Assembly (NCBI GenBank): GCA_023105745.1
Contig: JALGQZ010000004.1
Coordinates: forward strand, 63,957,112-64,021,111
DNA from: Austropuccinia psidii
Lineage: Eukaryota > Basidiomycota > Pucciniomycetes > Pucciniales > Sphaerophragmiaceae
Direction: 5' to 3'
Length of the DNA stretch: 64,000 nt
Under the pieces are notes generated by a model. The model had not been told where the DNA came from. It searched no databases and saw nothing but the letters and a program-made list of their open reading frames with translations. Position 1 is the first letter of the stretch; the number at the start of each line of letters is the position of its first letter. Of this stretch, positions 35,872 to 50,092 are shown one piece after another. Position numbers and translations under genes: made by a program.

Positions 35872-35949
35872 CTGGGTCACTTATATGTTTTTATCTATTA
35901 ATTGGTAAAAAGAAAACATAAGGTCTTAAATGTATGTTTAGAAACACCC
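31652..35949 (+). mobile_element. MULE M3, heavily decayed
   Basis: The left end is gggtattggtaaac and the right end gaaacaccc, with a worn 15-bp motif near each end. It is flanked by TA repeats (tatatata on both sides), so the duplication cannot be told from a microsatellite. The interior is a plus-strand relic collinear with M1 and M4. Confidence 0.8.
32214..35311 (+). pseudogene. M3 MULE transposase-OTU relic
   Basis: It starts at ATG 32214. A one-base expansion of a C run six codons in breaks the frame at once, and further stops and shifts follow. Recognisable parts: the regulator-like N-terminus, M-D-C-T-Y-K-T-N-K with the first Asp, V-I-G-R-D where M4 has V-I-D-R-D (second catalytic Asp lost to Gly), S-T-S-R-V-A where M4 has S-T-S-R-V-E (third acid lost to Ala), a CCHC-knuckle exon near 34550, and an OTU region with G-D-G-N-C-G-Y-R and H-F-V. 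About 350 bp coding for the linker before the second AT-hook are replaced by AT-rich sequence (about 33860-34215) including an (aaaaat)n tract. Confidence 0.8.
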
Positions 35950-35997
35950 TATATATATATATATATATATTCATTAAATTTATAATTAATTAACTTT

Positions 35998-36030
<33 letters not shown>

Positions 36031-38819
36031 GAATTTCATAAACTAAATTCCAATTCATTTTTTTATTTATTTTAAAAATGATTATTTTTGATGATTTTTT
36101 AATTAATCAATTTAATTTTAATTTTAATTTTTTTAATTTTTTTTTTTTTGGGGGTGAGAAGGAGAAGAATTAATTATTTCAAAATTTAATTGAATTTTTT
36201 TAAAAAAAAAAAATCAGAAAAAAAAAAAAAATTTTTTTTATTAATTTTAATTAAGAGTTTTTGAAAAATTATTATATAAATTTCTTAATTTAATTAATTA
36301 ATTAATTAAAAAAAAAAAAAAGTAAAATTCAAATTCAAATTGAATTTAAAAAAAAATAATAAAAAAACTTATTTATAAAATTTATAGATATAAAAATATT
36401 AATTAAAGTTTATTTTATTTCATCTTATTGATTTATTATTTAATGTAAAGCAAAAAAAAAAAAAAAAATTAATTTTATTTTTAAAAAAGGAGAAAAAAAA
36501 GTTTGATTTCCTTTTTTTAAAAAAAAAATAAAATAAAAAAAAAACAAATGTTAGAATTTTTTTTTTGTTAGAGAAAATTTCTCTTTTTTTGTTGTTTTTT
36601 TGTTTTCTTTTCTAAAAAATTCAGTCATTGAATTTTAATTGTTAAATTGAAATATAAAATTTTATCTCTATTTTCACTTTTTAAATTTTTTAAGAAGTTA
36701 TATATAAATATAAATATAAATATAAATATATATATATTTAATTAAATTATAAAACCTTAATGAATAAATCTCAAATTTAAGAAAAATAAATAAATTGAAT
36801 TATAAATTAAGTTTTAAATATTATAATTCAATTTTTTTTCTCAAAAAAAAGGAATATTAATTTTCTATTCATTTTTTAAGAAGATAGTTTGTTTATTTTT
36901 TTAATTATATAGATATATATATTCATATTTTAGGGAAAAACAATGAAAATTTTCCTTTTGTGATTGCATAATTAAATAAGTATTTAAATTGGAATAATTA
37001 ATTTTTGTTTTATCAATAATGAATTAATTTTAAAAAAATAATTTATATTTCATTTTATTTTAAATTATTCTTATATCAAAAAAAAGAACCAATTTAATTT
37101 TTTTTGTTCTTTTATAAGTTTTCAATTTAAATATTTTGATTTAATTAAATCATTTTTTGATTTAACTTATTTATAAGAAAATTAATCATAATAATAAATA
37201 ATTGATATATATTTAGATTATTATTGACTATGAAGATTTTGAAATAAAATAAGCATGGAGAAAAAATCTTCATTATTATAGCATAGTTAATGATATAAAA
37301 TATAGTTTATTCATATCAAATAAAAATAAAGCAAATAATTTTCTTTAGATCAATAGTAATTTAAAGACTTAATTAAAGGCAATTAAGGCTAAAATAAAAA
37401 TAAATATCACATGAGTTCTTAAAGATTATTAATAGAATGGAAAAATTTAGTCAATTTAAAGATAAAAGGAGGAAAATAAAATATATAATTTATTTAATAA
37501 GTTTTCATTACATAATAAAATTAAGAGAGTGAAAAAAACCAACCAAATAAATTATCCAGCCACTGTCATATCTTGTCAGAGGAAATAAGGGAAATATTAA
37601 TGATAGTAACACCAAAATCATATGAAAAGGTGAGGGAAAAATTAAAAATTATTGACTTTGAATTATATTTATTGACTATAAAGATGGAAAAAAATAAATA
37701 TTGGTATATTAACTAAATTGAGGGAATAAAACCAATAAGAGCTCAAATAGGATTCAATATATTTGAAAAACTGAATTCTTGATAATCTAATACTTGTGAC
37801 AACCACATATAAGTAATTTAATATACTTATTACTGGATTTAGTGAAAAATACTGTTGAATTAAATCATCAAATACCTTGATTAAATAAAGTCTGTATTTA
37901 TTTAATTGTATTTGAATTAAGTAGAATCTTTTTTGGATTTTTTTTTGAAAGTTCATTTATTAGCCATGCTTATCATTCCAGGAGAAAGAATTAAATTACC
38001 CCCTTTGAGGTTACTTTAATACTTCACTTGATAATATTTACTGATTTTAGTATTTCAAAATTTTTTCTCTTTAATGTAATCCTTCTAAAATTTATTTTTT
38101 GGGCTATATTATTAAAGAAAAACAAGTAAAAAAATGCCACTGGAAAATATTCAATTTATTAAATATTTGAATCAATCAATAAAAAAAATGAGGTGAGATG
38201 GACTTATAGAATATATTGATAATTTCTTCTTCTATTAATAAAGGTTTGGTTAAATTTGCATTTATTCTTCCCTACCTTTTAGTCAACTCAAGTTTTTTTT
38301 TTTTATTCAAAAAATTTTTTACAAAATTTTTTTTGAAAGAAATTATTAAAAATATTTTTTCAAATTAAAAAAAAATAAAAATAACATAATATTTTATTTA
38401 TATCCCAAAAAAACTCTTTCAAAGTTTTTTTCTTCTATTAAATTTTAAATATTTTTTTTTTTTAATTTTAAAAAAAAAAAATTCCAAAAAAAAATTAAGA
38501 ATTTTCATTTGTAAATTAATCAATAATATCAACCTCTTATATTAAAATATTTTACTTCCTCATCAAAGCTCTCCTTTATTCAAAACATCCTTGATAATTC
38601 CCAAAATAGAAAATTTATTATGAGCTCTTCAATGATTTATAAGATTTATATAATTTATAGCTTTTAAAAGATAAAATTTGATTATCAAATTGAAGAAGAT
38701 CTCACTTGAAATTTATTGATAATGGTACATAAAGCCATATAGGTCATATTCTACACCATATATATATATATATATATATAACAAGTGACTTAATAAGCTT
38801 AACTGATAATAAATCAAAA
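35950..38819. other. AT-rich intergenic stretch
   Basis: TA microsatellite at 35950-35970, long A/T runs to about 36.6 kb, then somewhat more complex DNA. Small ORFs (for example 37669-37956, minus) show no recognisable domain. Nothing functional is assigned. Confidence 0.55.
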
Positions 38820-39675
38820 AAATATTCCAAATTTAAGCTCAGATGATACAGAATGATTGAAATTTTCAAAAGTGTTGAGACTTTAAGCAACGAGATAATT
38901 CAATTGAATTGGCCATTGAATTGTGAAGATTTGGGTTTAATGGTAATGTGTCAGCTTTAGGTAAAATTGGTATGATTTTTGGGGCTAGCCAGGCAGATAT
39001 TGTTTTATATACTCATAGGATTATTTCATTTTTTGGTGAAATAAAAAAGAAGAATTATCAATTGTCCTGATTATAATGAAACAGACAAAGATTTGGAAGT
39101 AATTCAAGATAAGGGTTTTCTAGGTTGTATTGGATTTATAATTTGGAGATAAATAGAATTTTCACAAAGGCCTGAAAACTATGTTGAATCATATTTTAAT
39201 CATAAAAAAAAGTTTAGCCTTGAAGAATATTTATTTTTTGAAATTTAAAAATCTTTTAAGTAACTTAAATATAAAAGGACATTTAGGTACTCAATGTCAT
39301 TGAAGCTTGTATTTGATATAAAAAATTCATTTCATTACATGTGGGTTGTACTTGATAATTGCATCATTTGAATTTGTATAAAAATATGAAGATAGAAAAG
39401 GATACCCATCATTTTTATTGAAAAGGATAATTATTGGCTTTGAAATACAGATTATTAAAGCTCTCCATATATAGTCCCATTGTATAAGGGTGCTATAGCT
39501 AATGAGGATGATAACAGTAGTTTTAACCTCAAGAGTTCTAAATTAGAATCCTATAGGAATTTTGAAGGGTTTCTGGTCATAATTACAAGAAATTTATAAT
39601 CAGATGATAAATGAGGTGGAGATTCAGAGGTTTTTGGTATTTTATTTCTTAACATGTTTCAAAAATTGGGGATAA
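38820..39675 (+). pseudogene. Second PIF/Harbinger transposase relic
   Basis: No long ORF remains, but plus-strand fragments are collinear with the Harbinger gene split by element A: G-K-I-G-M-I-F-G-A-S-Q-A-D-I-V-L-Y-T-H, then G-F-L-G-C-I-G-F-I followed by F-S-Q-R-P-E-N-Y-V-E-S-Y-F-N-H-K-K, V-F-D-I-K-N-S-F-H-Y, Y-I-V-P-L-Y-K-G-A-I-A-N-E-D-D-N, and Q-M-I-N-E-V-E-I-Q-R-F-L-V near 39.6 kb. Order and spacing match the family. Stops and frameshifts are frequent, so it is older than the first copy. No terminus was found. Confidence 0.65.
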
Positions 39676-42311
39676 ATGGGAGGAGCTGTTTGATTATTAA
39701 TAGCCTCAAGATTTTCGAAATATAATCTTCTACATAGATTTCAATGGAAATAAATTATAAGAGAAAGGGACAAGCTATTAACTTTGAAATGGTACAATAA
39801 TACAATATATATATATGTTAAGCTACTATGAGCTACATAAGTAATTCAATTTGTGAGAAATATATTATTACATAAGAATAAAATATGCTTTTTTATATCA
39901 TGTGATTTTTTTCTCCTTCATACAAATATTAATTTTGAGTTTTATAAATTTACATTTTCTGTGATAATGGTTTCAATTTTTTTTGAATAAATTTTTGGTA
40001 TGATTATTTTTTTTTTCAAAATTTATAAAATAGGCTAATTTCCTTTGAATTTTTGTGCGTAATTTGATATTATATATGATACAGAATGGTCTTAGGTGAA
40101 TTAAATTTAGTGGTGGAATTTTTAATAGTTTCAACTTATTTATGATAAATAAAGGATTTTTAAACCTCATGATAGAGTATAGATTGAAAAATCTAACTGG
40201 TCACATGTTGAATTATTTAAATAATTTTTTTCATAAAAAAAATACCTACTTCATTTTCAATAATATTTCATTTGATGTAATATAAATACAAAAAAATATA
40301 CTAATGAAATGATTTTTTTTTTGTTTTCAAATATCTTTCATTTCTTCCTGATCAATAAAAAGTAATTTCTTGAAGCTTATGAAGGTTTTAATGCAAAAAA
40401 TGCTTACCAATATTGATTTCTTTGAGCTGAAAGAAGAATCTAAAATGGGTATTTTATGAATGTTTTATTTGATGTAATATTTCTTCCAAATTACTTTCAT
40501 TATTCCTGTATGTTTAGGAAGTTATATTTAAGACTTAAAAGCTGTAAAATAAAGTCTATTTTCTGTAGAGAGGATTGAATTTGGAGATTGAAGAAAGTTA
40601 TCTGTTTTAACAAAATAGAAAAAGGTCACATGTCAATGAATTTAAGTCGTTTTCATCTAAATTAACCTTATTATGGAAGCCATTTTTAGTTCTTATTTAA
40701 TTAGAAAAATATTTGAAATCATTTGATGTTTCCTATTAAGTTTCACTAAATCTGGGAAGGCTTACTTAATTCATAATTTGAATATTTTCTTCATGAGAAA
40801 ATTTGGACAAAATTCAAATTATTTATTGAATAGATTGATCATAGATTTTTAGTTATTTCCATTAATGATTATCATATTAAATTTACTTAATGGTTAATCC
40901 TGTTTTTATTTCATACACCCCAGACAGTTTCCCTTCATCAGCACCCCGTCTAAAACCAATAACTCTCATAATACCCCATAAAGGGTTTTTGTTGCTGTAG
41001 TGTTTTGTCTGTTATTTGCTAATTTATTTATAGGAATTATAAGATTATTGATAGATTCAAAAATTGGGTATCTCTTGTTGAAATATTCAACTTGATAAAT
41101 GATGACAGATTATTTCGTTGAATGGCTTCATTAATTAACACATATGGATTGTTATGATATTTCATTTGTGAATTTTTGAACCATAATTTCTGATATTTAT
41201 TGGCTCTTATTGATAAAAATTTCACATAACTTAATTTATAATTTTTTGTTCCATAAATATTACAAGCCTTTCTTGAAGTTTTTATTAAACTTTTCTGTTT
41301 TATAGTGACTGAGTTATATTAGTTCTTACTGGATTAACAGTGATTATCTCTTTGTTCAAGCATTTTCTAATTTTCTAAAATTGGATCTGGCCAAACCATT
41401 CCATCATAAAATGTGATTTAAAGATGTTTAAGCTAATTCTAAGAAAGAGGAATGAAATTATTTTTAAGCATCCAATTATGGAATAAAATTGTTTTTGGAA
41501 AGACCATAGCCTCATGAGCTTCAACTAAAAGATTATTAAAAGGAGGAAGAGATGGAATGGGATTAAAAGTAGGTCTAATTGGGATTTCAGGATTGTTTTT
41601 GTGTTTTAATTTCAAATTTTTGGGGAGATTAGGAATAATGATAATATAATTAAATAACATAACTTAAGTATTCTACCCCTGGAGTAATAGAAATAAGAAA
41701 AAGGAAAATAAGATATGTGCATCAGTATGGTTTTCTGTGAATATGATATTATTTGAGAAATTTACCATAAAACAAGAGTAAAGATGATGAAAAATGATTA
41801 ATTTATGATTAAATGTTTGAAAATGAAATATATTATTACTTATTCTTATGGTATATTAAATTTATGTAAGTTTTCTTTGTGTATAGTAATATTATAAATA
41901 TTATATCATTTTGATAATTCTAAACAATTAATTTAATAAGAGATATATTCTTTCATTAATGATAAAAAATAAATTCAATAAAATAAATAATTTTTTTTTA
42001 AAATATATTTTAAATAATCAATTAATTAAAAAAATGCCTCAAAATTGATTTGGAATGTTTGAGAAAATAATGTTTAATTAATATAGAATATTTAGCTAAA
42101 TAAATAGTATCAAATTGAAAAACACCTCCTGGATGATTCAAAGAAATTATGAATTGTTTTGAAGCCTGTTTCTTATTTAAATTATAGAAAGATAGTAAAG
42201 AAATATATAGAAATTGAAAGAAGGTTCTAAGAAAAGTGATTCCAATTTATTTAGGGCAAAAAAATATTTTAATCAGGTTAAAATTACAATTGAAGGCCTT
42301 GGAGGCCAAGT
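39676..42311. other. AT-rich region without assigned genes
   Basis: Scattered short ORFs (39973-40170, 41037-41225, 41439-41660, all minus) with no recognisable motif. Probably unidentified transposon remains. The last 50 bp before element B are unusually GC-rich (ggccttggaggcc). Confidence 0.45.
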
Positions 42312-42316
42312 GAAGG
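42312..42316. other. Left target-site duplication of element B (gaagg)
   Basis: Perfect 5-bp match to 52645-52649. Confidence 0.9.
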
Positions 42317-44236
42317 TGTAAGATGTGACTATGAAACTGATGATAATATTACTATGAATCAACAGTACTATGTCTGTTTTTATGAAATATAATAATAAAT
42401 TATTATTATAACCACAATTGAATAATTAAAGAATTATTTCTTTCACGTGTTAAACACTACTAGTGATTTTAACAGTGAGCAGTAATTGTCTACAAGAATC
42501 AATTACAAGAAGAATTTAATAATAAAAACTTCTTGTATTAAAATAATAAAATTATTTTAATATATAATTATCTTTTGAAAGAATAATTATAAAGATAATT
42601 CTTGAAGAAAACTAATTTTAGAGAAAAACTTTCAGAATTAAGGATAAATGACTCACTTATACTCCAAAGAACTTATTGAAAGATATAAGTAGAGAAATTT
42701 GACGTAGAATTGTGGATTTAAGGGATTAAAATGATTTATAGAAGTATTACAACAATATATAGTTGGATTCTATGATTTCAAGTCTTTCTGATTGATTCTG
42801 AAAGAATTAAAACACCTAAGAATAGCTTAACTAATACTTAATTGTTGGTAACAATCATATAAATGGATAATAAGATGATTCTTGGAAAAAACAGCAAGAG
42901 GAGGCCTCTTTCAAGTCAGAAACAGCTCACAGAGGCATGAAATGGAGAAAACTAAAAAATCAGTGAGTGAGAAAACAATGAAACCTTTTGGATTATTGAT
43001 TGCATCATCTGTTGTCACGTAAGATTATCATAATTACTTAATTGATGCTTTTACGTGACTACCAACCCCAATATGGTTAAGAATAAAAAGAGTAACATCT
43101 GTAAATCTTCTTTTATTCTAAAATAATCATTTATTTCTAAAAGTTATCAATGTTATTGGTAATCTCATCACAGGTTGTATTTACTGTGAATTTTTGAAGA
43201 TACAGTGTTTCACGTGGAATAATCAAAAATGGACTGGAAGTAAGAATTTTAATTTTACTAGTAAGACTATAATTATTTTTGGTTGTACCATAGATAGTAC
43301 AGTTATACATTGTCCTGAAAGTTTCAGAGAGATTCATTAAGAATTGTATTTTTAATAAATTTTTGAAGTTTGTACCTCATTTCTACGTAGAATTGCAAAT
43401 ATCAGTGTTTAGCTGGTTGCTATGAGGTAAATCAATGGATACAAGTCCAAAAAGGGTTTCAATTACTATTTTAGGGTCTATCCATGGAAAGTCATTAAGA
43501 ATTGACATGGTTACAGGAGTCTAAGTAGCTCTTTACCTCCTTGGCACGTCAAAATAGCAGGTTATTTGCTATTTTCTTATGATTTACTGTAGTTGTAACA
43601 TGGTAACCATGTTCCAAAAGTGTTTTAGTTTACTCATTGGGCCAAGATAAGCCATAGATCCAAGCTTTGGAGCTGTCCACACCTCTAAGGCCTCAGAAGC
43701 TGGGTACCCTGGCTCTCTTTGATGTCTTTTGTCCCCCTTGCCTATTTGTCATGCCAAAATAGAAATTCAAGCTTCAAGTGAGATATCCACTATGGGTGTA
43801 CCAAAAGTAAATGTAGAAATACCGTGATACTAAGTGACCAAAACATGCATAACACTATTCTTAGTGTATATGTAACATGGGATTTCTCACATTCCCATTA
43901 TTTTGGTGTGAAATTAAGAAAAACAAAGATTTTCACGGATCTTTTATGTGGTATTGATGATGTGGTATTGAAGTATTTTACGTATTACCACCTCAAAGAG
44001 TTAATTTGAGCTTACTAACTCTATGGAGCTACCCTAGGTGAATTTTTGTGTATAATCCAAATCTGGCCTTGAATCCATGGATTTACTTACTCAATAAAAA
44101 GTTATTCATCTTTTCTGAAATCAAAAAAGATGAATTTTGGATATATGCATGACTTATGAGTTATGCATAATTCAGAATTTATTTTTAAGATAATTGTGGC
44201 TTATTTGGGTATGTAACATATACCTCAAGGCTCACA
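42317..44236 (-). repeat. 3' LTR of element B
   Basis: 1.92 kb, tgtaagatgtgac...ggctcaca on the plus strand, highly similar to 50781-52644. A minus-strand 66-codon frame (43137-43337) is identical in both LTRs, but this only reflects LTR similarity. Confidence 0.93.
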
Positions 44237-44248
44237 TTCTCTCCCACC
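44237..44248 (-). other. Polypurine tract of element B
   Basis: GGTGGGAGAGAA on the minus strand, directly upstream of the 3' LTR start TGTGAGCC. Confidence 0.75.
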
Positions 44249-44381
44249 AAAAAATAAAATTGTACTACAATTTTATCAATGGTATAAAGAAGAGAAAGGC
44301 CCCAAAGGGGGTTAATGTCCACTGTCCAACCTATTTACATTACTCAGATCAAGTAATTTAAAGCACATCTTATAGGCATAT

Positions 44382-47300
44382 TCAGGCTTGTGGCCTTCTT
44401 TCATGTCTAAATCTTCTTAAGAGGTTATCTGAGTCAGGTATTTCTGATTCTGCCAGCCATTCATCTTCATGTACTGGATCTCTATATCTGACAAGATATT
44501 CTCTTTGATTTTTACTCCCTAAGTCTCCTTTCTTTAATGAATTTCTTTATCTTTCTGTCTTCATTCTGTTCCACTGGTGGTACAGTTAAAGGAGTTGGGT
44601 TCCTCAAAGTAAACAATTCTTTATCAGCTGGTTGATAAGGTTTTATCAAGCTGACTGGAAAGGTGGGGTGTTTATTTTCCAATTCACCACCTAATTCCAC
44701 TTGAACTGCATTGGTTCTATGTAAGGCTACAATAACAAAAGGTCCTACATAAGAATCTTTAAGTTTCTTTGGGCCTTTGATGTTATTAAAATTCAAGGTT
44801 GAAACTAGCACAAAGTCCCCTACTTTGAAGTCTGGTACTTTGTGACTCTTGTCCCACTTCTGTTTTGCATAGTCAAATGCTTCATTCATACTTTGTTTTG
44901 CATGATGTTTCACTTTATCAAGCATTAACTTGAAGATAGAAGCTGTAGGATGAATGTCAATCAAGTCTTTCCTCAGTGTGTCTGCTGGGAGTCTTGGATC
45001 CCATCCTTTTTCTAACATAGCAGGAGTTTGACCTGTGGAAGAATGGACTCTTGTCTTATATGCCAATTCTAATGCAGGTATAAGAGTGCACCAGTCATGG
45101 GTAAAGCCATCTGAGTCTTTTAATTCTAACCCATAAGCACAAAATCTCCTGATCATTTCCTCCAAAGTTTGAATCATTATCTCTGCTAGCCCATCTGTTT
45201 GAGGGTGATATGCTGTAGAGAATGATAATTTAGTCCCAAACAATCTATGAAGATTGATCCAAAGTGAATATGTGAACTTGAGATCTCTGTCACTTATCAT
45301 ATTCATAAATAATCCTGTATGAGAAATAACTATACTCCATAGAAGAAGAGCTTTATCCATAGCAGTGTCAACTTTATGACATGGTAAGAATATGGGAGTT
45401 TTGCTATATCTGTCTACAATGACTAAACAAGAATCATAACTTTTGTCACCACTTGGAGGAAGTGCTGTGACCCAATCCATGTGAACAACTTCCCAAGGGG
45501 ATTTTGGTTCTTGAATATGGATCAGAAGTCCAAATTTCTTGCCTGTACTCCTGTTTGCTTTTTGACATCTGTCACAGGTATGGCAATATTCAATGGTCTC
45601 TTTTCTCCAAGATGGCCAGCATGCACAGTTTTTCACTTTTTCAAGTGTTCTGTCCTCTGAAAGGTGTCCAGAGTATATGCTATCATGGCATTCATGAAGA
45701 ATGGTATTGATAAGCAATCTGCTACATAATGTCATTACAGAAGAATTTTTTGGTTCTGTGGTAAATAATCCCATCAAACAAGTGAAATCTTCCTTCAGAA
45801 TAGGAATCTTTACAAACTTCATGCAGTGCATTTAATAAAGATGTATCTTTGCAGTCTTTATCTAATAAAGAAGTCACAATATGGCAATTCTTGTCTTTCT
45901 TATAAGATTCTCTGACTTCTTCAAATAATTCAGTCCCAATATCAGTTATGTTAATTCCTTCAATTGGAATTTGAGGTTCAGCTTCTAAAGGTACATAAGC
46001 TAGGTTATCAGGAGTGTTGGCTAGTGCCCACCAACTAAGTCCATCAGCATTCTTGTGAATGTTTCCTGATTTATGAACTATAGTCATATTTCCTCTATAT
46101 TCTTGAATAGCTATTTGCCATCTCAACATATGTCTGTTGGGAGTTTTCATGTTAAGAAGTGATTTCACAGCATTACAGTCAGTTATCACTTCAAAAAAAC
46201 TGCCATCAAGATAATAGTGTAATTTCTCAAGTGCCCATACCAAACATAAGCACTCCATTTGGCTTGCACCATATCTGGCTTCTGTTGGTTTGATTTGTCT
46301 TGAGATGTAACAAACTGGTACTTCTGTAGGTTTGTCATCAATAATTTGGACTTGATTTAGGGCTTCTCCTAATCCATGTCTACATGCATCAATGTACAAT
46401 TTAAAAGAAATATTCCAGCCAGGCATGAGGAGTAAAGGTGCTTCTGTAAGAGATTTCTTTATCTTCTCATAAGCTTCAATTCTCTCCTGTGTCATCTCAA
46501 ATACAGTCTGTTGATCACAGATTCTATATAGTGACTTGGCTAGAATTGCAAAGTCTTTCAAGTGTTTCCTGTAATAGCTGGCAAATACAAGAAAAGACAT
46601 CATTCCTTTTTTATTCTGGGGTATTGGCTTAAGTAATACTGCTGCTACTTTGTTTTTGTTAATACCCAAGCTTAAACCAGAAACAACAGGTCCTAATGCT
46701 TTGATTTCTTCAGAACCAAAATTGCATTTCTTGAGTGAAATTTTAATATTCACCTCCGCAGCTTTGTGAAGTATTCTTGCAAGTCTTTCAAGGTGCAAAG
46801 ACCATGAATCAGAACATATGATAATATCATCAATATAAATGATAAGCCATCCTTCAGATAATTCTGTGGGAAAGATGGTATTCATCATTATTTGATAATG
46901 GGATGGAGCATCTTTAATGTAAAATGGCATTCTAAGATACTCATAAATACCACAGTTAGTGATAATTCTAAGTAATTTCTTAGCTTTAGGAGTCAAAGGT
47001 TTTTGATTTAAGCCTTTCAATGCATCCATTGATGCTATATACTTGGCTTTAGACAATTGAGTCAAGGTTTCTTGAATTCTAGGGATTGGATACCTATCTG
47101 GAACTGTGTAGGTATTCAATGATCTGAAATCTCCAACCATTATTGACTTATCATTATTCCAAGCAATAATAAAAGGTGTTGTCACTTAAACTTCCTCATT
47201 ATGGACTACTTTCCTTAGTACACCAAGTTGGATTAACTCCTGGATATGTTTTTCCAAGGATTCTCTAGCTCTGGGACTGGCTGGATAAGCTGGTCTTCTA

Positions 47301-50092
47301 AGTACTGGAGGATATGGTCTGTCAATATTAAGAGTAATATAAACTTCATGTCCTTTTATAGCACCTAATGGTTCATTATCAGAGGCAAATGCATTACTGT
47401 ATGTGTATAACACATCAATAAGTTCATTCCTCATCTTTGGTGACAATGATAGGTTAATTTGTGCTTCAACAAGTTGATTAGACACAAATTTATCTCTACA
47501 ATTATCCTTAACAGAAGATACCACAGATATTTGTTTTGGTATATTGGAAAAAGCAAATTTTTGTCTCTTGTTATCCCCAATTGTGAAATATATGTCTTTA
47601 TGATTATTGATGTCAATACCATAAATATTCAAGCAATCATTTCCAAGAATGATGTGCTGAGATGTGCAATTATCCATTACTACTATCTCTGTCTTCATTC
47701 TTATGCTTTCTGTAGGGTGTGAGAATACAATATTAGTGTCCAATATGCCCAAAGGGTACATATTGTTACTGGAACTACTAAAATGCACACCTTCTATTGG
47801 TAATAGATGGTTTTCCCATTTAGGAAGTATAGCTTGGAGATAATCTTTGCCCACACAAGCGCGAAATTCCCCTGTATCCAAATTTACTTTGGCTTCAATA
47901 CCATTCATCAGAATTGATGTGATACAAGATGCTCAAGCAGTATAACCTTTTCCTCTAGCAGGTTTGGTCTTACACATTCTGGCATCTTGGATATTGATCA
48001 GGTTAAGACAGTCCTCACTGTACTGTGGCAAGTGAGTATGGACTTCTGTGACCTCAAAGAAAGCTGTAATGTTTTCAATGGTATAGTACTCTACTGGTGT
48101 ATCCTCAGAGACTTCAGAGTCTTGATCAGATTCTTCTTTCTCTTCAGTACACTGAATTTCCTCAATGATTTGAGCTTCATTGATTTTTGTCTTTTTGATG
48201 CAAGTGTTGGCTAAATGTGAAGTGCTTCCACATTTATGACACTTAAAGACAGGTTTTTCTGGTCTTCTCTCCTCTCTGGGAATCTTTGAGACCAACTTGG
48301 ATTCCATAGGGTTTTTTGTCCAAGTTTTACCAATTCTTGTTCTGGTAATGATATCTTCCATTGAATTAATGTAGTCCTCTGTTGAACAGGGTTCCACACA
48401 TCTGCTTTTGATATCATGTTCCAGTTCTCCTCCACACTTCCTTAATATTTTCATATTAATTATAGTGTCAGACGTATCTGGTTGTAAAGCAGATAATCTG
48501 TCTTTTTGCTTGAAGAACCAAGTAAGTGGTTTATCTTTCTCTGAGTTAAAAATGGCAGTTTCAAAAGAATTTTCCATTTCTAACCTCCAAGAATTATTTT
48601 CCCATTTGGTAATCACTTCTGATTTCCACCAAGACCAATCATGTTTTCCATGATCTATTCTCATTTTGTAGTACCATTTCTTTGCAGTTCTGGTAAAAAG
48701 ACAGTGTAATTTTCCCACTATAATTTAATCAGGTATATTAAAGTCTTCCTGCAACATCTCAATAGCTCTGATGAACTCAATATGGTTGCATTCACCTTCA
48801 CCAGAGAATGTTGGTCATTCTTCCAATTTGGGAATATCTTTTTCAGGGATAACATTTTCTCCTAAGAGTGGGGTCAAAATTCCTTTAACAGAAATTTTTT
48901 CTTCAGTAAAAGGGGTAGAATGTCTTGGCATATGTGGTTCATAATTCTTATGAATTTGTTCCACATTTGCAATGATTTCATCCTTTAACTTTTGCCTTTC
49001 ACTGTCAATTTGTGCTAAATGTGCAGCAAATTGATTGGTATTCTCAGATATTTCTAAGATATGATATTTTGGAATTTTAAGTTGGTCATTAATGTTAAAA
49101 ATGGAAAGATCTTCCATTTCATCATTTTGAACTTGACATTTACTCTCAATTCTGTCACATGTATTAATAATGGAATAAAGTCTAACATTTGTCAATTGAT
49201 ACCATTCAGTATGCTTCTTGTCATTTCTTTTCAATTCACTGATATCTGATGTAATTTTATTTATCTTTGCATCAAATTTACCAAGTTCTACATCAATACT
49301 ACTTTTTAAAAATGTATTTGTTGTATTATTTGCATGGAAAGGTTCTGTTAATCCTTTTCTGCTCCTTGGCTGTGAATTCCATCAGAGTTCTGGCCATGTT
49401 GAATACACTGTCCACAGCTGAAGGCTCCAATTTGGGGATCCTGTACCCTTGTGGGTAAGGTCTGTGCCAATTGGCTTTGCCTTTGCCCTTGCCTTGATGG
49501 TTCTTGGGACCTCTCTGCTTCTTCTGAGGTCTCTTGGGCTTGTCCTTGAACACTTCTGGAGCTGGTAGACGCCACTGGGACCTCTGTCTCCAAGGCTGGA
49601 GTCATTTCCAACTATTTCGTCTGGTCTATGGATAAAAGACTTTGGTTCTTCAACCAATTCTTTATCTTTTTGACCTTGTCTTTGCAAGACAATGGGCTCC
49701 AACCTCCTAAGAGCTCTATGGTCCTCTCCTGAGCCAGAAAGCTCTTGATGTGCAAGTAAGAGTTCATGGCCCCCTGCGAAAGGCTTGGGCATATTTCCCA
49801 CTCTTCTTCTTTGGCTGCTCTGAACCAATTTTTGTACTGGCATTGATATATTTCTATTGCTGCCACCTGAAAATGGTTCAGCCTTGGAAATATTGCCATG
49901 AATCAGTTCAGACTCAGAATTCACATCAAAAGCTGTGGGTACAGACCTTGGGGAATGGGGGGAAACTCTGGAATCCTCCAGATGTGTCTTTCTTGAGGAA
50001 AACTTGGCACTTCTGGATTTGGTCTTGCCTCTTCCTTGTCCACATCCATCTGGTTGGACTGAATAGTTGCTTCCATTTCTGGTATGCACCAT
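44382..50092 (-). pseudogene. Element B gag-pol polyprotein, stops and frameshifts
   Basis: The register of candidate ATG 50092 carries Gag with CCHC C-H-K-C-G-S-T-S-H-L-A-N-T-C, protease L-D-T-G-E, reverse transcriptase Y-I-D-D, RNase H (Y-I-D-A-C), integrase zinc domain (H-D-S-I-Y-S-G-H, C-H-T-C) and D-D-E core (M-D-W-V, S-D-R-D, A-E-I-M), and a chromodomain (E-Y-L-V-R-Y-R-D-P, D-E-W-L). Stops fall near 49382, 48815, 48727, 47933 and 47186. A frameshift sits in the A-run near 45746-45752, within the RNase H-integrase region, and another near 44515, just before the chromodomain, which continues to TGA 44382-44384. The protease motif is DTGE, where A has DTGA. Confidence 0.9.
49326..50078 (-). 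pseudogene. Leader ORF upstream of gag in element B, second register
   Basis: Counterpart of the element A leader. After a candidate intron acceptor (CATACCAG, 50079) the register reads through N-Q-M-D-V-D, is interrupted by the same cluster of stops as in A (before an ATTTTCAG at about 49873), then encodes W-E-I-C-P-x-L-S-Q-G-A-M-N-S and G-W-S-P-L-S, a TAG at 49612, P-V-A-S-T-S, a one-base shift near 49555, and Y-R-I-P-K and F-N-M-A-R-T-L-M-E-F. It stops at TAA 49326, the same relative site as in A. Function unknown. Confidence 0.5.

Noticed and set aside
43137..43337. Identical 66-codon ORF in both element B LTRs (also 51577-51777)
   Set aside because: Identity is explained by the LTR duplication, and the frame is not kept in the related solo LTR at 61.8 kb.
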